NCBI GenBank assembly: GCA_964652155.1
Contig: CAZZBK010000140.1
Location: forward strand, 1 to 15,772
DNA length: 15,772 nucleotides
From: CAZZBK01 sp964652155
GTDB lineage: Bacteria > Planctomycetota > Planctomycetia > Pirellulales > PNKZ01
Reading direction: 5' to 3'
Positions within the stretch are counted from its first letter, which is position 1. Each line of letters opens with the position of its first letter. A model generated the notes under the pieces. It was not told the origin of the DNA and made no database searches. It saw only the letters and a program-made list of their open reading frames with translations. Both the position numbers and the translations under genes were made by a program. This document shows, piece after piece, positions 8,030-13,866 of the stretch.

Positions 8030-8089
8030 GGGGTGTGGGGCGAGGGGCGCGGGACGAGCGGTGGAGGAGCAGGGGAGCAGGGGAGTGGG
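8030..8089 (+). promoter_or_regulatory. G-quadruplex-type G-run cluster
   Basis: The plus strand has GGGG-TGT-GGGG-CGA-GGGG-CGC-GGG at 8030-8053: four G runs with three-base loops, meeting the canonical quadruplex pattern. A second group, GGGG-AGCA-GGGG-AGT-GGG, follows at 8072-8089. The whole stretch 7988-8090 is strongly purine-biased on the plus strand. It covers the -35 side of the candidate promoter of the minus-strand YhaM-like gene. The pattern is directly visible; folding and function are inference. Confidence 0.45.
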
Positions 8090-8098
8090 TTAAACGAT

Positions 8099-8132
8099 CG
8101 CGGCCTGGAGAGGGTGAGCCCTCCAGGCCGCG
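8099..8132 (-). terminator. strong GC hairpin, likely terminator of the PQQ-propeller gene
   Basis: CGCGGCCTGGA (8099-8109) pairs with TCCAGGCCGCG (8122-8132) over 11 bp; after a two-base bulge GGG/CCC adds 3 bp with a TGAG loop. It lies about 87 bases past the PQQ-propeller stop and upstream of the YhaM-like gene. On the minus strand only a short T stretch (GTTT) follows, so it is not a textbook intrinsic terminator. Confidence 0.45.
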
Positions 8133-8152
8133 CGACGTTCGAGATGATGCGG

Positions 8153-8186
8153 TCGTTACGCGCTCCGCTGTCGCGTCGCGGCTAAC
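8153..8186. repeat. dispersed palindrome relative, copy 1
   Basis: This stretch begins TCGTTA, contains CCGCTG and ends with GCGTCGCGGCTAAC (8173-8186). The same blocks in the same order occur at 12914-12941 between glpK and the FHA gene. Here the left arm of the palindrome is altered by extra bases (CGCGCT). Both copies lie between genes, next to gene 3' ends. Confidence 0.5.
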
Positions 8187-8215
8187 TGAGAACTGAGAAC
8201 GGAGAACTGAGAACT
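8184..8215. repeat. heptanucleotide tandem repeat (AACTGAG)n
   Basis: There are 4.5 copies of a 7-base unit: AACTGAG at 8184, 8191 and 8205, AACGGAG at 8198, and a partial AACT at 8212. It sits directly beyond the stop codon of the PQQ-propeller gene and overlaps the last three bases of the preceding palindrome relative. No function is evident. Confidence 0.8.
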
Positions 8216-8218
8216 CGC

Positions 8219-9499
8219 TTACGTTCCCTTGGCTTTAATGTCGTACACGAGCAGCGTGTCTTGCTCGCGCAAATAGAGGCGGCCGCCGGAGATCACCGGG
8301 TGCGGCCAACTCGGGCCGGCCGAGACCGGAATCTTGAACGTGCCGGCGACGTGGTACGCTTGCGGATCGGCGTCGATCAGCGCCATCGTGCCGTCCTGAT
8401 AACGGAAGTACAGCTTGCCGTCGGCATAGGAGATCGCGGCCGAGTCGCCGCCGGGACCGCGGCCGGGGCGCCACGCTTCCTTGCCGGTCTTCCACTCGAT
8501 GCACAGCGGCAAGCCCTTGTTGTGACCGTGCCCACAGAAGAGATAATTGCCGAGAATGATCATGCCGCCGTGATGATTTTGCATCACGTCCGACTTGAGG
8601 AAGTACTGCTCCTCGGCCTTGAGGCCGTCGGCGGTCTTGACGATCTTGAGGAGCGCCGCGCCGGTTTGGTAGCCGGTCGAAGTGAAGATGTAATCCCCTT
8701 GTACGAGCGGCGTGGGAATGTTGGCCGTGCCATTGGCAATGCGATTGTAGGTCCACAGCGTCTTGCCGGTCGCGGCATCGACGCCGATCAGCCCACGGCC
8801 GACAAGTTGCACGTACTGCTTGACGCCGCAGGCTTCGCTGATGACGACCGACGAGTAGGCCGCGCCGTCCTTGCCGCGATCGCCGATGTCGCTGGGCTGA
8901 GCGGCCTTCCAGATCACGTTGCCGGTTTTCTTGTCGAGCGAGGCCATGATGGCGTCGTTCGCGCCAGGGGTGCAGATCAGCCGCTCGCCATCGATCAGCG
9001 GCGACTCGCTGAAGCCCCAGCCCGACATCATCTTGCCGCCGAAATCGTTGCCGTAGTTTTTACGCCAGACGATTTTGCCGTCGGCGGCATTCACGCAGAC
9101 CAAGTCCCCCTTGAGCCCGACGCCGTAGACCAAGTCGCCATCGACCGTGGGGGTGCAGTTGCTGTGGTCGCCCGAGCCGATCTCGACGGCCCACAGTTCT
9201 TTGCCGGTTTCGGCGTCGAGGCACATGAGCTTCTCGGCTTTGTCGCGTTGTCCCATCGTGTAGATTTTGCCGTTGCTGACGGCGACACTCGAGAAGCCTT
9301 TGCCGAGCCCCTTGGTCTGGTAGAGCAGTGGGGGACCAGCTTCGTCCCAGGATTTGAGCAGTCCCTTGTCGGGCGAGATGCCATCGCGTTGCGGGCCGCG
9401 CCATTGCGACCAGTCGTTGGTATTGAGTTCGGCGGCAGACAGGGGGCTGCCGAGTAGCAGGCCGATGGTGATGGCCCAGGCGGGCACAAAGCGCGTCAT
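8219..9499 (-). CDS. secreted PQQ-like beta-propeller repeat protein
   Basis: A 426-aa exported protein of the PQQ-binding-like/BamB-type propeller superfamily. Residues 1-23 are a signal peptide (AWAITIGLLLGSPLSA, cleavage SAA|EL). The mature N-terminus has WSQWRGPQRDG, which I associate with the large planctomycete family of such proteins. Propeller repeats of the form 'D..TGK..W' recur: LDAETGKELWAVE, VNAADGKIVWRK, LDKKTGNVIWKA, VDAATGKTLWTY and IEWKTGKEAWRP. No dehydrogenase catalytic motif is seen, so a scaffold or sensor role is as likely as cofactor binding. An open frame extends to 9808, but ATG 9499 was chosen because AAGGAG lies 8 bases upstream and the signal peptide begins there. 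The gene is divergent from the DUF1598 gene and followed by a strong hairpin. Confidence 0.85.
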   Translation of the reverse strand: MTRFVPAWAITIGLLLGSPLSAAELNTNDWSQWRGPQRDGISPDKGLLKSWDEAGPPLLYQTKGLGKGFSSVAVSNGKIYTMGQRDKAEKLMCLDAETGKELWAVEIGSGDHSNCTPTVDGDLVYGVGLKGDLVCVNAADGKIVWRKNYGNDFGGKMMSGWGFSESPLIDGERLICTPGANDAIMASLDKKTGNVIWKAAQPSDIGDRGKDGAAYSSVVISEACGVKQYVQLVGRGLIGVDAATGKTLWTYNRIANGTANIPTPLVQGDYIFTSTGYQTGAALLKIVKTADGLKAEEQYFLKSDVMQNHHGGMIILGNYLFCGHGHNKGLPLCIEWKTGKEAWRPGRGPGGDSAAISYADGKLYFRYQDGTMALIDADPQAYHVAGTFKIPVSAGPSWPHPVISGGRLYLREQDTLLVYDIKAKGT

Positions 9500-9617
9500 C
9501 TCGAATGCTCCTTCGCGAAATCGCATCCTAAAGGTGGGGGGTAAGGCGGGAGTTGATCTGCTGACGAGCCTAGCGGTTTGGGCTGGAATCGACAATGTCG
9601 TTTGCGAACATCGACTC

Positions 9618-9651
9618 CTCCGAGCCGGGGGCGTGAGCCCCCGGAGCGGAG
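9618..9651. repeat. dispersed GC-rich palindrome, copy 1
   Basis: CTCCGAGCCGGGGGC (9618-9632) and GCCCCCGGAGCGGAG (9637-9651) form a 15-bp stem with two mismatches and a GTGA loop. The 16-base core GGCGTGAGCCCCCGGA (9630-9645) recurs exactly, on the other strand, at 13806-13821 inside a larger palindrome. The element lies in the divergent spacer 9500-9881. Confidence 0.65.
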
Positions 9652-9679
9652 AGATCGAAGCGGATCGGAGATGTTTCAG

Positions 9680-9696
9680 GGCAAGATTTTCTTGCC
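9680..9696. repeat. short perfect inverted repeat
   Basis: GGCAAGA-TTT-TCTTGCC is a 7-bp perfect stem with a 3-base loop in the spacer between the divergent PQQ-propeller and DUF1598 genes. Its right arm overlaps the candidate -35 hexamer of the DUF1598 gene, so it could be an operator or part of a minus-strand leader. No regulator can be named. Confidence 0.35.
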
Positions 9697-9720
9697 TGGG
9701 CCCAGCAGGGCAATTACTAT
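9692..9720 (+). promoter_or_regulatory. candidate sigma70-type promoter of the DUF1598 gene
   Basis: TTGCCT (9692-9697) and TACTAT (9715-9720) are separated by exactly 17 bases and each matches four of six consensus positions. It points toward the DUF1598 gene and would give a leader of about 155 bases containing the hairpin at 9788-9832. Support is by sequence only. Confidence 0.3.
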
Positions 9721-9787
9721 CAGTTAAATAGGCGAAGATGTCGTTCGGTTCGCCTCTTATCACACGGTTGGACCTCCAATCAACAAA

Positions 9788-9832
9788 CGCCCCCAAGGGA
9801 CCCAACACCGGTTAATGGGCCCGTTGGGGGCG
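9788..9832 (+). promoter_or_regulatory. strong hairpin in the DUF1598 leader (attenuator-like or repeat)
   Basis: CGCCCCCAA (9788-9796) pairs with TTGGGGGCG (9824-9832). After a one-base bulge, GGGACCCA (9797-9804) pairs with TGGGCCC (9816-9822) with one interruption, leaving an AT-rich loop. It ends 49 bases before the DUF1598 start. No gene upstream on this strand needs a terminator, so leader control or a dispersed repeat are both possible. Confidence 0.4.
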
Positions 9833-9881
9833 CTTCGGACAGCGTGGGTTGTTTCTGGCTGCAAGCTTGCGAGGACGGGTC

Positions 9882-11294
9882 ATGCTTCGATCATTTTGTG
9901 CGTTTGCGCGACGCCATGGGAATTCACTGGGTGCTTTGGTGGCGCTTGCCGTCACCGTCGGCTGGGTTAATCCCAGCTTTGGCCAAGGTGGTGGCGGGCA
10001 AGGCACGGCCGGCGTGTTCGTGGACGCCAATGGTGTCTTGCGGACCCGCGTCGAGAGCGACCCGACCGGCGAGTTAACCCGTCGACAGGCCGCAGCGGCC
10101 AAGGCGTCGCTCGATCAGAAGTTGCAGCAAAAGAGCCCCCTGCGAAAAATCTCGCTGCAACGGCTTGAGAAGGCCGTGGCCGAGCACACCGCCAAGGGAT
10201 ATCAGCCCACCGAGGAGATGAAATTCCTCGCCGGATTGACGCGCGTGACCAACGTGTTTTTCTATCCCGACTCGGGTGACATCGTCATCGCGGGTCCGGC
10301 CGAGCCGTGGATGCAAGACCTCACGGGTCGCACGGTGGGCATGAGCACGGGCCGCTCGACCGTTGAGCTGCAAGACTTGGTCGTCGCGCTGCGTGCGTTT
10401 GCTCCAGGGAGCAAGGGGACGCAGAGCATTGGCTGCTCGATCGACGCCACCAAGGACGGTTTGGCGCGGATGCAGCAATTCCTTAATCGCATCGGCTCAC
10501 AGGCCGAACCGACCGCCGAGTTTACGCAGACCGTGGTCGAAGGTTTGCGAACCAGTCTGGGCCTGCAAGAGGTGTCGATCTATGGCATCTCGCCCGACAC
10601 GCATTTTGCTCAAGTGCTGGTCGAGGCCGACTATCGCATGAAGCTGATCGGAATTGGCTTGGAAATTCCGCCCGTCAAGATTGTGAGCTACGTGGACCGC
10701 GCCGATCCGTCGAGCGTGGCCCGCAACGCGATGCAGCGGTGGTGGTTTGTTCCCAACTACGAGTGTGTCCGTGTGAGCGAAGATGAGTTGGCGATGGAAC
10801 TCGTCGGCAACGGCGTCAAGCTGCTGGGTGAAGACGAGGTCGTCGGGGCCGATGGCCAGCGTCGTCAGGCGGCCTCGCAAGGCAATCTGGCCAGTTTGGC
10901 GTTTGTGACGGGCTTTACGACCCAATATGAGCGTCTCGCCGCCAAGGTGCCGGTCTACGCGCAGTTGCGTAACTTGATTGACCTGTCGGTCGCCGCGGCC
11001 TACATCCACCAGCACGATTACTACGGTCGTTCGAGTTGGAAGATGGATTATTTCGGCGACGAGAAAAAGTTCTCGGTCCGCACCTACCCCGCTCCGCTCA
11101 AGGTCGAAACGGCTGTCGCCAGCCGTTGGAAAGGGACGCGGCTGATGACTCCTGTCGGCGGCGGCGTCAGCATTCACCCGCGTGAAGCCCTGCAAGCGAC
11201 CCGCTTGCTCGCCGACGAGAAGGGCAAGGTCAAGCAGCTTCGCGATGGCATCCGCGTCGAAGGGCTCAGCGCCAATCAATGGTGGTGGGACTAG
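9882..11294 (+). CDS. DUF1598-type secreted protein, function unknown
   Basis: A 470-aa exported protein that I recognise as the planctomycete DUF1598 type, chiefly from the segments FVDANGVLRT (near mature residue 10) and GISPDTHFAQVLVEADYRMK in the second half. Its biochemical role is unknown. Residues 1-34 form a signal peptide (basic RSFCAFARRHG, hydrophobic LGALVALAVTVGW, cleavage SFG|QG), followed by a Gly-rich start. No enzyme motif, transmembrane segment or cysteine cluster is seen in the mature part, and the C-terminus ends in WWWD. The frame opens earlier at TTG 9849, but ATG 9882 has GAGGA at 9871-9875 with 6-base spacing and begins a proper signal peptide. The gene is alone in its transcription unit as far as can be seen, with a long leader and a strong palindrome after its stop. 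Confidence 0.75.
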   Translation: MLRSFCAFARRHGNSLGALVALAVTVGWVNPSFGQGGGGQGTAGVFVDANGVLRTRVESDPTGELTRRQAAAAKASLDQKLQQKSPLRKISLQRLEKAVAEHTAKGYQPTEEMKFLAGLTRVTNVFFYPDSGDIVIAGPAEPWMQDLTGRTVGMSTGRSTVELQDLVVALRAFAPGSKGTQSIGCSIDATKDGLARMQQFLNRIGSQAEPTAEFTQTVVEGLRTSLGLQEVSIYGISPDTHFAQVLVEADYRMKLIGIGLEIPPVKIVSYVDRADPSSVARNAMQRWWFVPNYECVRVSEDELAMELVGNGVKLLGEDEVVGADGQRRQAASQGNLASLAFVTGFTTQYERLAAKVPVYAQLRNLIDLSVAAAYIHQHDYYGRSSWKMDYFGDEKKFSVRTYPAPLKVETAVASRWKGTRLMTPVGGGVSIHPREALQATRLLADEKGKVKQLRDGIRVEGLSANQWWWD

Positions 11295-11297
11295 AAG

Positions 11298-11405
11298 AAG
11301 TGCTGAATGCAAAGTGCTAAGTGCTGAATGATAAGTTATAAATGGCGGAATGCTGCCGCGTCAGCGTTCCGCCATTTCGCATTTATCACTGAGCACTTAT
11401 CACTT
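11298..11405. repeat. large imperfect palindrome between the DUF1598 gene and glpK
   Basis: The core is a 16-bp stem with one G-T wobble: AAATGGCGGAATGCTG (11340-11355), loop CCGCGT, CAGCGTTCCGCCATTT (11362-11377). Outside it the symmetry continues: TGATAAGT (11329-11336) matches ACTTATCA (11396-11403), and AAGTGCT, present three times on the left (11298, 11312, 11319), has its complement AGCACTT at 11392-11398. AAGTGCTGAATG occurs twice exactly (11298 and 11319). It may terminate the DUF1598 transcript. It ends about 5 bases before the glpK ATG and so fills nearly the entire 116-bp spacer. It looks like a dispersed non-coding element. Confidence 0.7.
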
Positions 11406-11410
11406 CCCCC

Positions 11411-12901
11411 ATGTCTTTCGTTCTCGCCTTGGATCAGGGGACCACGTCGTCCCGCGCGATCGTGTTCAACCGTGCCGGACAGATTGTCTCGCTCGCGCAG
11501 CAAGAGTTTCCGCAAATCCTGCCCGCCCCGGGCATCGTCGAGCACGATCCCGAAGCGATCTGGCAGTCGCAGTTAAGCACGGCGCGGCAAGCGATTCAGA
11601 AGGCCGGCGCGACCGCCGCGGACATTGCGGCCATTGGCGTCACCAATCAGCGCGAGACGACGATCGTCTGGGATCGACACACGGGCCAGCCGGTCGCTCC
11701 GGCCATCGTCTGGCAAAGCCGCGTCAGTGCGCCCATCTGCGAGCAACTCCAGCGCGACGGACTCAGCGAACTGTTCGCGCACAAGACGGGGCTGGTCATC
11801 GACGCCTATTTCTCGGGCACCAAGCTCAAGTATTTGCTCGACACGATCGGCGGCCTACGCGCGCGTGCCGAGCGGGGCGAAGTGCTGTTCGGCACGGTCG
11901 ACACGTTTTTGCTCTGGCGCTTGAGCGGCGGCAAGCTGCATGTCACCGACCCGAGCAACGCCAGCCGCACGCTGCTATTCAATCTGCATACGCTTGATTG
12001 GGACGACGAACTGCTCCGGCTGCTCGACGTGCCGCGCGCGATGCTCGCCGAGGTGCGGCCCACGAGCGCCGTGTACGGCCAAACCGACCCGCAATGGTTT
12101 GGCGCTCCGATCCCGCTCGCGGCGGCGTGCGGCGACCAGCAGGCGGCCACCTTTGGCCAGGGCTGCTTCCAGAGCGGCATGGCGAAAAATACCTACGGCA
12201 CCGGTTGCTTTCTGCTGCTGAACACGGGCACCGAGCCGATCGCTTCGCGGCATCGCATGTTGACGACCATCGGCTGGCAAGTCGACGGCGCGGTGACGTA
12301 CTGCCTGGAAGGGGCCGTGTTCATTGCCGGGGCGGTCGTGCAGTGGCTGCGTGACGGCCTGCGATTGATTGAAAAGAGTGGCGATATCGAAGCCCTCTCC
12401 GCGACGGTCAGCGACAGCGATGGCGTGGTGTTTGTGCCGGCACTCGTGGGCCTTGGGGCACCGTACTGGGACCCTCATGCCCGCGGCACGATCCTGGGCC
12501 TGACGCGCGGCACGCAGGCCGGGCACATTGCTCGGGCAGCGCTCGAGTCGATGGCCTTTCAAACACGCGACGTGCTCGAGGCCATGCAGCATGACGCGGG
12601 TTGCCCATTGACCGAATTGCGGGTCGACGGCGGCGCGAGTGTCAACGGCCCGCTCATGCAGTTTCAGGCCGACCTGCTGGGTGTCGACGTGGTTCGCTCG
12701 ACGGTCAGCGAGACGACCGCGCTGGGCGCGGCGTATCTGGCGGGCTTGGCGGTCGGCTACTGGCGCGATCGCGGCGAGATCGAGCAGTTGTGGTGTTCGC
12801 AGCAACGCTTCACGCCTCGGCCGGGCGTTGATTGCCAGCGCGATTATCGCCGTTGGCAGCGCGCCGTCGAGCGCTCGCGTGACTGGGCGCGCGAGAGTTA
12901 A
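11411..12901 (+). CDS. glpK: Glycerol kinase
   Basis: Phosphorylates glycerol with ATP to sn-glycerol 3-phosphate in the cytoplasm. At 496 aa it matches the usual 495-505 of GlpK. The FGGY-fold N-terminal phosphate motif DQGTTSSR lies at 8-15. Glycerol-contacting residues equivalent to those of the E. coli enzyme are present: R81-E82 in TNQRETT, W101, Y133 in DAYFSGTK, and D242-Q243 in GDQQAATFGQG. Also visible are GMAKNTYGTGCF (256-267), ALVGLGAPYWDPHARG (344-359) and the C-terminal DGGASVNGPLMQFQADLL (406-423). The start is certain because family homology begins at residue 3, yet no Shine-Dalgarno sequence precedes it; the bases before the ATG are CACTTCCCCC. No glpF or glpD is adjacent, so the gene stands apart from a usual glycerol operon. 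Confidence 0.95.
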   Translation: MSFVLALDQGTTSSRAIVFNRAGQIVSLAQQEFPQILPAPGIVEHDPEAIWQSQLSTARQAIQKAGATAADIAAIGVTNQRETTIVWDRHTGQPVAPAIVWQSRVSAPICEQLQRDGLSELFAHKTGLVIDAYFSGTKLKYLLDTIGGLRARAERGEVLFGTVDTFLLWRLSGGKLHVTDPSNASRTLLFNLHTLDWDDELLRLLDVPRAMLAEVRPTSAVYGQTDPQWFGAPIPLAAACGDQQAATFGQGCFQSGMAKNTYGTGCFLLLNTGTEPIASRHRMLTTIGWQVDGAVTYCLEGAVFIAGAVVQWLRDGLRLIEKSGDIEALSATVSDSDGVVFVPALVGLGAPYWDPHARGTILGLTRGTQAGHIARAALESMAFQTRDVLEAMQHDAGCPLTELRVDGGASVNGPLMQFQADLLGVDVVRSTVSETTALGAAYLAGLAVGYWRDRGEIEQLWCSQQRFTPRPGVDCQRDYRRWQRAVERSRDWARES

Positions 12902-12913
12902 CGCGATGTGCTG

Positions 12914-12941
12914 TCGTTAGCCGCTGAGCGTCGCGGCTAAC
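12914..12941. terminator. hairpin between convergent glpK and FHA gene; dispersed palindrome copy 2
   Basis: GTTAGCCGC (12916-12924) and GCGGCTAAC (12933-12941) form a perfect 9-bp stem with an 8-base loop, within the 53 bp between two convergent genes, where it could terminate both. The blocks TCGTTA, CCGCTG and GCGTCGCGGCTAAC are shared with 8153-8186, so it is also a member of a repeated family. Confidence 0.6.
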
Positions 12942-12954
12942 AAAGACTCGACGC

Positions 12955-13599
12955 TTACGAGATTTCCGGTTCGCCGATGGCGCGGAGGTACTCGGCGAGT
13001 CGGGCTTGAATGTCGAGCAAGCCTTGCCATTGCCGCTCTTCGAGACTGACCCGACCGTTGACTGGTTCGCTGCGCACGCTGGCGATCATGTCGCGCACTC
13101 GCAGGTGCAGGTACTCGATCATCTCGAACATTTGGGCCGCCTGGACCGGGCTGAGCTTGTTGGGCAACTCGGGTGGCTCGGTGGCGCGGAACGACATCTT
13201 CAAATCGGGGTTGTCGCTCCAGTTCACTTCGAACTCGAGGTTGGGCGACTCGCCCCCTTCGCCGCCGGCGGCCTTGCGCAGCTCGGCGAGCCGCGCGGCA
13301 ATTTGTTCGCGCGAGCCGTAGAGCAGCACGCTACGGCCGAGCGCGATCAGGTCGCCGCAGCGCAGGATGCGCAGTTGCGTGGGCTCGCCATTGATCTTCG
13401 TGCCGTTGGTGCTCTCCAAGTCGGTGATCACCAGGTGCTCTTGATCCTCTTGGATCTTGAGGTGGAAACGGCTGACCCGTTCGTCGTTGAGTTGCACGGT
13501 GTTGCCTTCTTCACGGCCAATGGTGACCGGAGTTGGCAACTCGGCATAGACGCGCCCACGGTCGGCGCCTTCCAGAACTCGCAGTGTGATTTGAGACAT
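12955..13599 (-). CDS. FHA-domain protein
   Basis: A 214-aa cytoplasmic protein with an N-terminal forkhead-associated (FHA) domain, which binds phosphothreonine peptides and usually links to Ser/Thr kinase signalling. The domain spans about residues 1-98. Key residues are G28-R29-E30 (IGREEGN), S43-R44 and H46 (RVSRFHLKI), and T64-N65-G66-T67 (ESTNGTKIN), all intact. Residues 98-214 hold no recognised domain; a helical C-terminal part (PVQAAQMFEMIEYLHLRVRD, then LLDIQARLAEYLRAI) suggests a dimerising or partner-binding helix pair. The open frame extends to 13665, but ATG 13599 was chosen because the family N-terminus is MSQITLRVLEGADRGR. No clear Shine-Dalgarno sequence is seen. No kinase or phosphatase gene is in the window, so its partner is unknown. 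Confidence 0.85.
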   Translation of the reverse strand: MSQITLRVLEGADRGRVYAELPTPVTIGREEGNTVQLNDERVSRFHLKIQEDQEHLVITDLESTNGTKINGEPTQLRILRCGDLIALGRSVLLYGSREQIAARLAELRKAAGGEGGESPNLEFEVNWSDNPDLKMSFRATEPPELPNKLSPVQAAQMFEMIEYLHLRVRDMIASVRSEPVNGRVSLEERQWQGLLDIQARLAEYLRAIGEPEIS

Positions 13600-13675
13600 C
13601 GGCCAAATTGACGAGAAGGGTGTAACAGACCGACACGCAACTCCACGATGGGAGCAGGCACTCAATATATCGTAA

Positions 13676-13705
13676 TTGTTAACGCGCCGAAGAAAATAGC
13701 GTCAA
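13676..13705 (-). promoter_or_regulatory. weak promoter candidate for the FHA gene
   Basis: On the minus strand, TTGACG (13705-13700) is followed after 18 bases by TAACAA (13681-13676). The -35 is good (five of six) and the -10 is poor (three of six). It lies about 77 bases upstream of ATG 13599 in the only AT-rich part of the spacer. Confidence 0.25.
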
Positions 13706-13717
13706 GCAGAGAGGGGC

Positions 13718-13741
13718 GGCTCGGGGGTAGATATCCGAGCC
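13718..13741. repeat. short inverted repeat GGCTCGG/CCGAGCC
   Basis: GGCTCGG (13718-13724) and CCGAGCC (13735-13741) form a 7-bp stem with a 10-base loop, immediately beside the large palindrome at 13755-13830. The arms resemble the ends of that palindrome (GAGCC/GGCTC), so it may be a fragment of the same element. Confidence 0.4.
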
Positions 13742-13754
13742 GAACGATAGGTCC

Positions 13755-13830
13755 GAGCCGCGAGGCGTCAGCCCCCGGATAAGTTGCCAACATGCAGCCA
13801 AGTTATCCGGGGGCTCACGCCTCGCGGCTC
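13755..13830. repeat. dispersed GC-rich palindrome, copy 2 (34-bp arms)
   Basis: Arms 13755-13788 and 13797-13830 are complementary at 31 of 34 positions around an 8-base loop (AACATGCA). The outer sequence is GAGCCGCGAGGCGT and the inner part is AGCCCCCGGATAA. Its core GGCGTGAGCCCCCGGA (13806-13821, minus strand) is identical to 9630-9645. It lies 36 bases past the stop of the Cys-rich gene, so it could also terminate the efflux operon, though no T-run follows. Confidence 0.75.
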
Positions 13831-13866
13831 AGGGGCATTTGACAGGCGCAATCTATAACATGCCAA

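Noticed and set aside
8261..9457. Long plus-strand open frame antisense to the PQQ-propeller gene
   Set aside because: Composition is typical of a high-GC antisense shadow (Val/Asp/Arg/Ala-rich, no motif), and the opposite strand has a signal peptide, a good ribosome site and propeller repeats.
9500..9808. N-terminal extension of the PQQ-propeller protein to 9808
   Set aside because: It would bury the signal peptide at residue 104, covers palindromic intergenic sequence and ignores the AAGGAG site before ATG 9499.
13600..13665. Longer start for the FHA protein
   Set aside because: FHA homology begins right at MSQITLRV; the extra 22 residues (MSACSHRGVACRS...) look non-coding and lack a ribosome site.
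13755..13830. tRNA or other structured RNA gene
   Set aside because: A single long hairpin with near-perfect arms and no cloverleaf or conserved tRNA positions; it fits a dispersed palindrome.
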